NCBI RefSeq assembly: GCF_000149955.1
Contig: NC_030987.1
Location: forward strand, 3,255,138-3,319,137
Source: Fusarium oxysporum f. sp. lycopersici 4287
Taxonomy: Eukaryota > Ascomycota > Sordariomycetes > Hypocreales > Nectriaceae
Length of the DNA: 64,000 nt
Reading direction: 5' to 3'
The notes under the pieces were generated by a model, which saw nothing but the letters and a program-made list of their open reading frames with translations, was not told the origin of the DNA and did not search any database. How positions within the stretch are numbered: the stretch's first letter is position 1; every line of letters begins with the position of its first letter. Made by a program: the position numbers and the translations under genes. Below are positions 1 through 10,097 of this stretch, in pieces.

Positions 1-2472
1 GGACCTGTCCTGTAGAGATGCCAGTGCCTTGTTCCGGAAGTCGGACTAATGCCAAGCTCTTTTACAGAGAAAAAGTTCGCAGAGAAGGGCCAAGAAGGGT
101 CATGGATTCATGGTTCCTGTATTGCAGTGGATAATTCTGAGTGGAGTTTCTGCGGTAAGACGGATGAGCACCCTTGAGCATCGGAGAGAACCCTAGTGCC
201 AGGGAATAATTCTTTGTTCTCATTGGGAGAAGCTTGAAGGATTCATGTTGCTAGATGATCACTTCCGCAACTGGTCTAATACCGAGCTCTGGCCGCTGCA
301 GAGGCTCTTTGCGATTCAGGGATGCTCGCCGAAGTTGCCTTTATCTGATCATCAGATAAGCCGATAAAGGAGGATTTAGTGGAGAGGCCCATCGCCTAAT
401 CCAAGCCGGTACAAAGGATCCCAGCATAATGAGTTCATGACCGATGCCGTCGGGTGAACTCTCATAGTCCGGTCCTCGACAAGAGTTGCTCGAGTTGATA
501 TAGATCTCTCGCAAGCACGAATCAGAAACTTGATGACCCGCAATTGATCAAATCTGTTATTCTCGAGAATGTGATTTAGCTGCATGTATGCAGAGTTTAA
601 TCCTGGTATGATCAATTCTTGACCAGTTCGCTTGACAATTGTCGTGAGATCAGTTGAGGTAGCCTATTAGCTATCCGTTTAGTTCTGGACCCGAGAACGA
701 ATTCTTCGATCAAGCAACCGACGAACTAGCAGAGTTTTACATACCCGTTTGAGGCCGTGGTGGGTTTAAGTTGAGGCGCTTCAGCCCTGGCGGCTCTTTC
801 AGCCACCAGCGACTGATCATCTAGATAAGATAAGATCTTATGAAATAAGGTTTCTCATGTTGGTTCATTGCAGTTCCCTGTCGCTTAAGCAGCCCTTGTC
901 CGTGATGTGTGTTCTGCGTAACTGCAGGTCAACGAGATAGTTCTTCTGTTGTATTTGTCAGAAGATCGTGATGTGGAAAGGCAAAATCAGTTGCTATTGA
1001 AATAACGCCTCAACCCTCAACGCGAACTAGTAGGCAAAAGCGCGTTGTTTCCGGTGGACAACATGAAGCCATCGCCTCCAGCCAGTGGAGAGCTAAACTG
1101 AAGATCCTGGGCAGTTCCACATCGTTACGGGCCTTCCTCACTAGTTCACCACGTTTTCATGCGGCCAAGAGGGATGGAAACGGAGTTTACCGATGTATTG
1201 GAGTCTCGATACAGTGGAAAGTGGAGGGTTTGAAGAAGAAGGATTCTTTTGCAGTGGAGCCCTCTGGCCTTATACGACCCTCGCTCAGCCAATTCTCTTT
1301 CTTGTCTTAAGGTCTTGCCTTAAAGATCGTTCGAGTAGGCGTGGGGGGCTTGAAGATAATCTAAGCTCCATCTTGGCAACAGCGAAATAAGCAGGATCGA
1401 GGCGACTCTTCCTCGGAGATGAATATCTTGACCGATCAGAAAGTCGCCAACAATGGCTCGTCAAAGCAATAGGTAGACCGAGCTTCATCGTTTTAGCAGT
1501 AAGATATAGAAGAATATAGTCTTCTTTTCCGAGAGCATAACTCGGACTTTCTTTATTCAGAGATTCTATCTGACTTTGAAAACAACCATACACATACGAT
1601 ACTGTACCAAACTCAATCTCTTATATACAAGTCCATGAGTAAATGCTGTTGATAAAGGTATACAGTAGTAAGGATCTCTCATGATATACATTCTGTCAAA
1701 TAAGTCGTTGATTCTCAAGAATATCAACTGAAAGGTCTGGATCTGAAGCAACAAAGAACGGTACGCGTGTCAGACCTTTGATTCAGTCATCGCTACAGGT
1801 CTCTGACTTCTGAGACAGCCTTTGCATAACGAAGGCTAGTTTGAATATATTGTTCAAGGAACCTTGTCAAATGGCATGCATGATAGTATGTCATCGTATC
1901 TCACTAAACTTTAGAATCTTATCCGGTATGCAATACCTTAAATAGGTGACACTTACCATCAAAAGTTTCCTTAACTATTTTCTCCACAACATAGGCTTAA
2001 ACTTTCCATAATAAATCAGCGCAACGTCTTAAATGAGCCAGCAAACGGTGCGATATTCGAAATGGCTAAAAGTAAGCTTCACATACCAGTAGAGTCACTC
2101 CTGACAAATGGGTACCAGGTGCTTCAAAAAGCACTAGGTAGGTAGCAGAGCATATTTCTCTCGAAGGTGGTACTCCCCATACATATGTGATCCAGCGTTG
2201 GCAATGTGAAGGATCTTTCCCAAGATAGTGAAACAGCTAACAAAGAGGACTCTGAAGTGTGAACATGCCGTTTACCGTCATGGGTGGTAGGGGCCTCAGA
2301 GTATAAATGACTGAATTCATACCTTAATCATAAGGGCCAATGAGTATTGAAAGTGCTTAGTCTTTTACACTTTGAGCTCATGTCTGTCACCAGAAATTTT
2401 CAATATACATACATAAACTTTTGAATATTGTATAATACAAACTCAAAGTGACTGTCTAGACTCATATAAATA
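1..2472. other. Gene-poor left end, no supported gene
   Basis: No open frame here has a recognisable domain or a convincing splice structure; the small frames are under 105 codons and overlap one another on both strands. The segment holds two clusters of GATA-factor core motifs (near 338-370 and 823-842) and two diverged copies of a roughly 30-base word near 32-66 and 267-298. It may be the promoter region of the gene at 2473 plus decayed sequence from something to the left of the window. Confidence 0.5.
338..370. promoter_or_regulatory. Nested inverted repeat with GATA motifs
   Basis: Outer arms CCTTTATC (338-345) and GATAAAGG (363-370) enclose inner arms TTATCTGAT (341-349) and ATCAGATAA (351-359). 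The arms carry three GATA cores, two in near-consensus WGATAR form. Fungal GATA factors of the AreA/Nit2 and iron-repressor families bind such motifs, often in pairs. A second run, AGATAAGATAAGATC, lies at 823-837. The target gene is not clear; the nearest supported gene begins about 2.1 kb to the right. Confidence 0.35.
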
Positions 2473-4296
2473 ATGGATTTCACCTTTTACTATCTAGATT
2501 CTATTCATTTTTGTCTATCCTTGCTTCATGAATTTCAACAGACAATTGGCACCAAGAAATCACAATCGATTATACTAATGAATCAAAGATCCTTTGCTTC
2601 AGAGGCTTGTATACAGAACAGACGAATGGCTCCCCCTAACCCTCTATTTACTCCTACCAATAGGAAGTATCTTGGCCCTGAGGAATTCTACGCCAGTCTC
2701 GATGACTACGTCAACCCGAATGTCAATGTCTTTGAAGAATATCATTCTAGTCTTTATTACGCGAACCAACCATCCTTCTTTGACAATGCTTTCTGCGGTC
2801 ATGACGATTCATCCATTATTCAGGAGGACCTTTTCGGTTCCAGGATCGTCCACCGTACTGAGATGGATATTGACTCGGAAGACAGCCGCCCTAATTGTAA
2901 TGTTGAGGGGGACTCGAATCTCTATGTCCCAGAGTCTTCAAACACAAATTCCACTCATCACGTTTGCCTCTTCGATCCTTTCGCGCTTGTTGGCTCGACT
3001 ATTGATCCCGAACTTCTCTCCTCTAATGGTTCAGCGGGCATTGAAAACCACATCAAGCATGACACGACTGAGAGCGTGCTGTTGGAAACAGAATCCACCA
3101 CTTCCGACAGCAAAATCATGCAGGATCAAATTAAAGCCGATTTCGATGAGGAGATGCTTCAGGATGCCATGGCCATCCTAAAATTTCAAAGTCTCGTTGT
3201 CTTAAGAGAGCAAGATCGAGCTCGCCTCAGAAAAGACATTCCCATAATGATGGACAAATGGGCGACACAGGAATTGGCGGATACTCTCTCGGCCCTAGAG
3301 GACCAGTCTATTGTTGACAGTATATACAAGCTTCACCAACTTATACTCTCTCGGATCAAAGACTACCTGAATAAGGCGACCTCTGATTTCCTTCCACGAG
3401 CATACCGAGGTCTTCCTGTGGTGGACTCGGACTTGACTTCTACCGAGCACCCAAGGCTTGAGGGGGAGTTTGACCTGTATCTTCTTGGCAAACCTGGACG
3501 AAAAATTCTTTTCTGGGCTTTCTTAAGACACGAGTTGATGAGCAAGGTTCGCCTTTATGTTGCGGTTATCCATCGTCGCTACAGGCCTCGAGTCGAACTG
3601 AGTCGACGAGGAGGCCATAAGTTTCTACCATGGGAGGACGAAGCCATCAGGTGTGTTCAGATATATATACAGACTCTGTATACAGCCTTCTTTTCTGAGT
3701 GGTCTGGAGCTGAGGTGCCGGATCCACCACCCCCGGGACTTGGACGTTCCAACAGCATAGTCTGCGAGACGACCCAATGGGTAGAAGCGCTCACAGGCGA
3801 TAAGTCCGTATGCGCCATGGCCGCAGCAAGGCTGCCGAGTTATGGTCTTGAACCCATCATGAGCCTTATGGACGAGAGACACAAGCAGCAAGGCCAAGAA
3901 GCTTCCATTGAGCCTGCACTGTCTCTTATCAGAAATGCCAACTTCCGTTGTGACTATGATCGCGCCCACAAAGAAACTGTCTCAGGAAGTTTTGACAGAA
4001 AGAGGGGCTTGTTTCCAGAATTATGGAACGACATCGTACTTCGTCATGGCACGCCTCGCAATTATACGCAAGAGAATCTTGCCCTACTCCGACAACGCGC
4101 ATGGGTTTTCTTCTGGGGTTCTCCAGCTCATCCTCAGCGTGAGGCTTTACTCAACATATCACAGGAGGGGGGCACTGGATTCTCTGGTCTTAAGGGATGG
4201 GAACGTTCTTTCTTTCAAAGAGGGTCCGCAAATGCAGATTCGGAGGAGATGGATGGAGTTTACGTTTTAGGCTCATTTACTTTGCAGCAGACTTAA
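2473..4296 (+). CDS. Hypothetical protein, unrecognised family
   Basis: Single uninterrupted frame of 607 codons; I do not recognise the family. The N-terminal 220 residues are acidic, serine- and asparagine-rich and probably disordered. From about residue 225 the protein becomes helical and charged (FDEEMLQDAMAILKFQ onward), followed by a basic stretch near residues 360-385 (HRRYRPRVELSRRGGHKF) and a proline patch (PDPPPPGLG) near 417. No signal peptide or membrane segment is clear. The first ATG gives a hydrophobic start that looks unlike a leader; in-frame ATGs at 2578 (residue 36) and 2626 (residue 52, MAPPNPLF) are plausible real starts. The length and even codon use argue that it is a true gene rather than a chance frame. 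It could be lineage-restricted in Fusarium. Confidence 0.7.
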   Translation: MDFTFYYLDSIHFCLSLLHEFQQTIGTKKSQSIILMNQRSFASEACIQNRRMAPPNPLFTPTNRKYLGPEEFYASLDDYVNPNVNVFEEYHSSLYYANQPSFFDNAFCGHDDSSIIQEDLFGSRIVHRTEMDIDSEDSRPNCNVEGDSNLYVPESSNTNSTHHVCLFDPFALVGSTIDPELLSSNGSAGIENHIKHDTTESVLLETESTTSDSKIMQDQIKADFDEEMLQDAMAILKFQSLVVLREQDRARLRKDIPIMMDKWATQELADTLSALEDQSIVDSIYKLHQLILSRIKDYLNKATSDFLPRAYRGLPVVDSDLTSTEHPRLEGEFDLYLLGKPGRKILFWAFLRHELMSKVRLYVAVIHRRYRPRVELSRRGGHKFLPWEDEAIRCVQIYIQTLYTAFFSEWSGAEVPDPPPPGLGRSNSIVCETTQWVEALTGDKSVCAMAAARLPSYGLEPIMSLMDERHKQQGQEASIEPALSLIRNANFRCDYDRAHKETVSGSFDRKRGLFPELWNDIVLRHGTPRNYTQENLALLRQRAWVFFWGSPAHPQREALLNISQEGGTGFSGLKGWERSFFQRGSANADSEEMDGVYVLGSFTLQQT

Positions 4297-4675
4297 AACC
4301 ATGTGACTCAGAGGATACCAAGATCCTTACTCGATGATCACGAAGGAGATACTGGAGGTAGATTAGAAAGATCTGCGCCCGAAGTAGAAAGTGCACCCCA
4401 GTAATTCAACACTATCTTACACGTATGGAATGTGGTTCAAGGAAGTGAGGTAAATGGCTTGTAAGACTTCTTCGTGGTACAGGGTAGGAGTTTGTGACAC
4501 ATGACTCAGCACCAAAGCTCATGTGGGTCCGTCCTCCTTCACCGTCTCTGTACGTCATCGGTTCTAACTCGTCAGGCGCCACAACTTGATCCTGAATAGC
4601 CTCAGCCTTGCATTTGCGTCTCGCACAACAACTCTCAGCATTTGTCGCTGTGAGTATCCATCATCGTCCCTCGCG
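4297..4675. other. Intergenic spacer, CSC1/PHM7-like promoter
   Basis: No gene is seen. The segment separates two genes on the plus strand and would hold the terminator of the first and the promoter of the second. A GTACGTCATCGG half-CRE-like word occurs near 4550, too short to interpret. Confidence 0.5.
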
Positions 4676-7444
4676 ATGAAGAACAAAACCGATTCATGCT
4701 GGGATGAGAAGATTATCGACCCTGACACCGGGAAGAGCCTCGAGGTCCAGCTCGTATTATCTTTGGTGATTGGTGTCTCTGCCTTCTTCCTCTTCTGTGT
4801 ACGTTCATCCTTGGCACGCTTGCGAAAGACCTCGCGCTTCCCCGATAATAAAACAAAGCTATAAGCCACAGAACTGACTCCTTGAAAGTTCCTACGCCCA
4901 CGATGGCCCGCCCTTTACGCTGCGCGAAAACGGCGCCTCGATCATCAGCTTGGTCTACCCGCCCTCCCAAATTCCACGTTTGGCTGGATCCCGACACTGT
5001 TTAAAATTACCGAGGAGCAGGTCCTGGCTTCCGCTGGACTCGATGCTTTTGTGGTACGACATAAATCCCGAGCAGCCTATGTAAATCGCTGACAGATTAT
5101 AGTTTCTGAGCTTCTTCAAAATGGCCATCCGACTCTTTAGCATTATGGCATTCTTCGCGACTGTTATCCTGTTGCCAATCAATCGTTCATTTTCGGACAC
5201 CAAAAGCAAGAAGGGCCATGGTGGTGATGATACATCAACTGTCCCGGGTTCGTTTTATGGAACAGATCAGAACGTGTTCTCAGATGCGAGTTTCCTCGAC
5301 ATACTTAAGCACAAAGATAAAACGGACAAGAGTTACGAGAAGTCCTGGCTGTGGGCTTACGTTATTTTTACATACTTCTTCGTCGGCTTGACGATATACT
5401 ATCTCAACCTGGAGACATTCCGCGTCATCAAATTTCGTCAGGACTATCTCGGATCACAGTCCACAGTGACAGATAGGACATTTCGACTTACAGGAATTCC
5501 CGAGGACTTGCGATCGGAGGAAAAGATCAAGGATCTCATCGAAAAGCTGGGCGTTGGGAAAGTTGAGAAGGTCATGCTTTGCCGAGACTGGAAGAAACTT
5601 GACGATCTTGTGGAATTGAGGGACGCCACTTTAAGACGCCTTGAAGGTGCCTGGGCCACTTTCCTTCAACATCAGCGTCGGAAAAGAAAGAATGCTGGAC
5701 ATCAACGAAGACGTGGCAATGGTGTGTCTCAGGAACAAGAAGACGATGACCAAACCGGAGAAAATGGGCGTCTCTTGGACTCTCAACAGGAGCCCTGGGA
5801 CTCTGGAGATGAAGGCAGACCTAAAGTCAACATACGCTATGGTACCCTTGGTTTGCGATCCCGCAACGTTGATGCTATCGATTACTACGAGGAACGACTT
5901 CGAAGATTGGATGCCCAAGTCATAGAGGCTCGCAAGAAGACATACGCGCCCACAGACATGGCCATTGTTACTATGGACTCGGTAGCTTCATGCCAGATGG
6001 CTATCCAAGCACGAATCGACCCCAGGCCAGGCCGGCTTTTGACTAAGTTGACACCGGCCCCTTCGGACCTTGTCTGGAGGAATACATATGCACCCCGTGG
6101 TATTCGTCGCCTTAAGTCCTGGGCTGTGACTTTGTTCATCACGGCGCTCACACTCGCTTTCATTTTCCCCACCATTGCCATTTCGTCATTGTTGAGTTAC
6201 TGCACAATTGAGTCCAACTTTAAACCATTTGCCAAATGGCTACAAGCGCACGGCGTTATCTTCTCGTTGGTCCAAAACGGCTTGCCCGCTCTGGTTGTGT
6301 CGCTTCTTAACGTTGCTGTCCCTTACCTGTACGACTTCCTATCCAATCACCAAGGCATGATTTCTCAGGGCGACGTGGAACTCTCCGTCATCTCCAAGAA
6401 TTACTTCTTCACCTTCTTCAATACCTTTTTTGTTTTTGCAGTTTCATTGTCAGGAATTAATTTCTGGAGCAGGCTTCAGGATTTTGCCAAGGACACAAGC
6501 AAAATGCCACGCGCGATTGCTGGTGATGTGGAGAAGCTATCGATCTTCTACATTTGCTTTATTATGCTACAGGGCATTGGACTTATGCCCTTCCGAATTC
6601 TCGAGGCAGGGAGTGTATTCCTCTACCCATTCCTGCGTTGGTTGTCCAAAACACCACGCGACGCTCTCGAGCTCAAGAAACCCCCGGTTTTCCAATACGG
6701 CTTTTTCCTTCCTACGTCTCTACTTGTTTTCAACCTGTGTCTTATCTACAGTGTCCTGGCCTGGGGATATGCTATACTCATCGTTGGGACCGTCTATTTC
6801 TGTCTGGGCTACTTTGCCTTCAAGTACATGGTACTATATGCAATGGACCAGCCTCAACATGCCACTGGAGGTGCGTGGAGAATAATAAGCTACCGCATCA
6901 TCGTCGGGTTGCTTGTCTTGGAAGTTGTCATGGTGGGCCGAATCGCCACTAGCGAGGCATTCATTCAGTCGGTGTGCATTCTGCCACTGCTCCCCTTTAC
7001 CATCTGGTACAGCTACTATATCAAGCAGCGATTCGAGCCTCTGACCAAATACATTGCACTTCGCGCTGTCAGGGCAGATGAGGATCCAGACGATGCAGCT
7101 GCGCTGGATGACGCATTTGAGAACGAGGCCCGCCCTCGACCCTCACAGGCCATTCTGCGTCGTGGAAGCACCCTAGACGAGTACAAGGAGAAGGGCCTGC
7201 AATTCGTCAACCCCAGTCTTGTGGCCCCGTAAGTAACATTTTACCTACTATGTTGACGTGAATTTTCTGACAGATATACAGACTTCCCCAGCCGTGGATC
7301 TACGACGAGCCACCTCCACCAATCCCCACGGATGACACACAGACAACAGAGGAGACTGAACGCCCTGTTCTGCAGGGTGTCGATAGCACACTCGGTATAG
7401 GAGACGAAAACGTTTGGAGAGACAATGGAGGAAATAATGTTTAA
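4676..7444 (+). CDS. CSC1/PHM7-like stress-gated cation channel (DUF221 family)
   Basis: Osmosensitive calcium-permeable cation channel family (OSCA/TMEM63 relatives), expected in the plasma membrane or an endomembrane. Four exons fit: 4676-4798, 4889-5053, 5103-7228 and 7282-7444, closing as an 858-residue protein. The order is typical: an N-terminal membrane helix (LSLVIGVSAFFLF), further helices (MAFFATVILLPIN, YVIFTYFFVGLTIYYL), a long cytosolic domain opening with RTFRLTGIPEDL and including LVWRNTY, then the conserved multi-helix channel core from about residue 410. The tail (LPQPWIYDEPPPPIP) matches the usual PHM7 C-terminal extension. A Lys/Arg/Gln-rich insert (QHQRRKRKNAGHQRRR) sits in the cytosolic domain. 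An upstream in-frame ATG at 4586 would add 30 residues; 4676 was preferred because the family begins close to the first helix. Confidence 0.88.
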
Positions 7445-8021
7445 TGACGTTGATTGAAGGTGGCATGCATGATTATGGCGCTTGCTTGGTGTTTGAAGTT
7501 AGAGCAGGCACCCCAATGTCCTTTTCTTTGATCGCAAGAATACACGTTAGCTTTTTGTCCGTCCTTAGTCATGCTTAGAATAACTGAAGATATATACAAA
7601 TCATGAAATTGAAGAGCAGTTGAGTCGTGAAACTGAGTCAAGCAGGAGCTATCTCGGCCTTTCCCCTTTTCCTGTTGGGCACTTCCAATCCCGTGATTTG
7701 ACGATAGTCAGTGCTTGCCTTTGTGAACAATGACTGAGGCGGTCATTTTCTCCTCCATCATCATCATTCGTTTGGCCAACTATCAACAAGCCCATATCAC
7801 GAGAAAATTCGCTCATACCTACATATGAATTCTATACACACCTTTTGAGATCTGCTCAGATCGCGACTACCTACCTCTCGATGTGCCATTGGGCGTGACC
7901 TCGCTAAGCACATGATCTGACAAGGTATATGCGGCTGATGCACTTCGACTCCGGCGACGTTCGGTAATCTGTTCGGACCAGTCGGGAACGTCTTCAACAT
8001 TCCGGTAGCAAGCCCAGCGGC
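7445..8021. other. Intergenic spacer, nothing identified
   Basis: This segment holds the 3' flank of the channel gene and the 5' flank of the frame at 8022. Short frames on the minus strand have no recognisable content. Confidence 0.4.
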
Positions 8022-9077
8022 TTGACTTTAGGGAGCGACACAGGGGTCACGGCAATGACCCTTCTGAGTGGAGTCGTCAGAGTATACGATCAATCCTCCC
8101 CGTTTATGGAAGCCTGCGATGACTATGGCCAGCAACAGCAGCATCGCGGTAGAGAACAAAGCCCAACCCAAGGAATAACCACCAGCAACATCAGGGATCA
8201 TTACAGACCTGTTCCCTTGGGCGATGGAGACCATGTTTTGTACACGAATCCCAGAACTGGGACCCTTTCTTTGGGCTCTGATGCAACGGGAGGGTCTTTG
8301 GATCGCTTAATTTGCAAGGCCCAATTTCGTCCTCCAATGAATACGACGTCAACACTGCCCGTGTTGTACACAGCTGTATCTGACACGAGACTCGGGGTCT
8401 GTGTCATGGCGACATTTTCGGTTGGTAGTGGATACGACAGTCTAGGAGAGGACATCTTCACCAGATCTATCAACCCCGATCCGTCAATATCTTCAGACAC
8501 AGACAAACAGATGGTTGTTCTTTACATGATATCGCCAGATGTGCTTGCCGTCATATCTCACGGCCTATGTCGTCAGCATTGCATGAATGCCACCCAACAT
8601 GATGAAAATGGCAGCTTGTTGGTTGAGATAGACTCACGGCCCAAGGGAAGTTGCAACGAGATTGACTCTGAGGGTGATAGTTTCGCAGAAGTGACAACAT
8701 ATCCACTCGAAATTCGAGGACTACCAGTTGCTATCTGTTGCAATTTGGTGGAGCTTGCCCTGGATTCGGGAGCTGATATGATTCTCTGGGCGTTCTGCGT
8801 GCAGGGGTGGGCCCGGGCGTGGGCCTTGCGTGTCGGTCATCAAGACACACCTCATCGTACAGTCGTGGAGGCCAATGGGAGTCTGAGACAGGTCGATTCT
8901 AAGGGCGACTACAATATGACAGAAGAGGAGCAGGTGGTTGCAGCGCCAGATGTTTCTTTTAAAGCTTTGACAAGTGCAGAGATTGCCCTAAAGATAAAAC
9001 CGGACACGACTGGGCAAACACCGCCGACCTACGAACATGGGAGTCTTGTTACTAAGATTATATTTCGGGAGTGGTAG
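8022..9077 (+). CDS. Hypothetical protein, possibly a truncated gene
   Basis: An open frame of 351 codons of unrecognised family. The first 60 residues are low in structure and glutamine-rich (GQQQQHRGREQ); the rest alternates short hydrophobic strands with polar turns (VLYTAVSDTRLGVCVMATF, QMVVLYMISPDVLAVISHG), which suggests a beta-rich fold. No signal peptide, membrane helix or catalytic motif is seen. The start is weak: a second ATG lies at 8055, and no upstream exon could be joined with confidence, so the frame may be the 3' part of a longer gene whose 5' part is lost or spliced in a way I cannot see. It stops 1 kb before the MFS transporter on the same strand. Confidence 0.55.
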   Translation: MTLGSDTGVTAMTLLSGVVRVYDQSSPFMEACDDYGQQQQHRGREQSPTQGITTSNIRDHYRPVPLGDGDHVLYTNPRTGTLSLGSDATGGSLDRLICKAQFRPPMNTTSTLPVLYTAVSDTRLGVCVMATFSVGSGYDSLGEDIFTRSINPDPSISSDTDKQMVVLYMISPDVLAVISHGLCRQHCMNATQHDENGSLLVEIDSRPKGSCNEIDSEGDSFAEVTTYPLEIRGLPVAICCNLVELALDSGADMILWAFCVQGWARAWALRVGHQDTPHRTVVEANGSLRQVDSKGDYNMTEEEQVVAAPDVSFKALTSAEIALKIKPDTTGQTPPTYEHGSLVTKIIFREW

Positions 9078-9362
9078 ACAAACTTTATTGAAGACTCGAG
9101 AGGGAGCTTGACTAGTTGTTAGAGAGGAGAGACAAAGAGATTCGGCGACGTTCCGGAAAGACCAGAGATTGCATTATCAGTTGATAGCATCAATAAGTAA
9201 CATGATAGTCTAAGCAGCCGTTACAAGGATTATTACCGAAGAGTGAACAGGGGTTGGTGCAGCAATGACGTTGGCGTGAAGCTTGAGTTTTTAGTCTCAT
9301 TGTTTCAGCCCAGTCCAAGTCCAAGTTCCGATGACGGCGCTGAAGCTTAGATATCACGGGAC

Positions 9363-9391
9363 CCACATCGGAAGCGACGGTTCCGATGTGG
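9363..9391. promoter_or_regulatory. 29-bp palindrome with Gal4-type CGG-N11-CCG spacing
   Basis: Perfect 11-base arms CCACATCGGAA and TTCCGATGTGG flank a 7-base centre. Within the arms, CGG and CCG triplets face each other with exactly 11 bases between them, the geometry bound by Gal4-type Zn2Cys6 dimers. It lies about 0.7 kb upstream of the MFS transporter start. A related half (TTCCGATG) occurs about 40 bases before it. Binding is inferred from symmetry only. Confidence 0.45.
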
Positions 9392-9873
9392 AGGCTCTTA
9401 AACGCCCGTTGATGTGTTCTACGGACTGAGACCGAAGACTAAATAAAGGAAGATAATCATAGCCCTATTTGAATAAAGCTTAAACTAAAGGGATCAGACT
9501 AGAATTGAGGGACAGAACTAAAGAGAATGAAAAAGATGCGGCTGATATTGAGGCTCACAAACAAGCAAGGATGCAAAAGGCATGTAACATGTTCATCCCC
9601 TGATCAGAAGAAGCAAATAATGAATCGATAATGCTACACTCCAACACCGAAGTATCCCCAACCAACCAAGCGAGTGTCTCCAGCAAAAACAGGTAAATTT
9701 GTGATGTATGCTTATCCTTGTAAACACACTCAAGTTCTCGGATGGAGCCGCACGGTTCGCAGCCGCATCCGCAAAGAGTGGGCCTTTGAGCCGTGTGGCG
9801 AGGACCCACCTTGACGGCCCAGCGCCGGAATTCGGGTGCGGCGATATCAATTCATGTGGGGACAAAGTTACCA

Positions 9874-9890
9874 TTCTCATTGAATGAGAA
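9874..9890. promoter_or_regulatory. 17-bp palindrome upstream of MFS transporter
   Basis: Arms TTCTCATT and AATGAGAA match perfectly around a single G, about 210 bp before the MFS start codon. The position suits an operator for a dimeric regulator, but no known site was recognised. Confidence 0.3.
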
Positions 9891-10097
9891 ATCTTTGGTA
9901 AAAGAGATGAGATGAGATGGGGTAAGTATATAGAGGTGGGCATGGCCCAGTTTGTGAAAGATTTATTTTCTATTGAGCATCTTGAGACATTGACCTGATT
10001 CTCATACTCTATCCATCTACTCTACTCTCCTTGACTTACTATATTAACCTTACATACTGAGTATTGTAATACACTATCAACCAGCCAAACAAACAGA

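Larger units (their letters stand above)
9078..10097. other. Promoter region of the MFS transporter
   Basis: No gene is supported here. It carries two perfect inverted repeats, listed separately at 9363-9391 and 9874-9890, and a pyrimidine-rich stretch just before the ATG at 10098 as expected of a fungal 5' leader. Confidence 0.5.
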
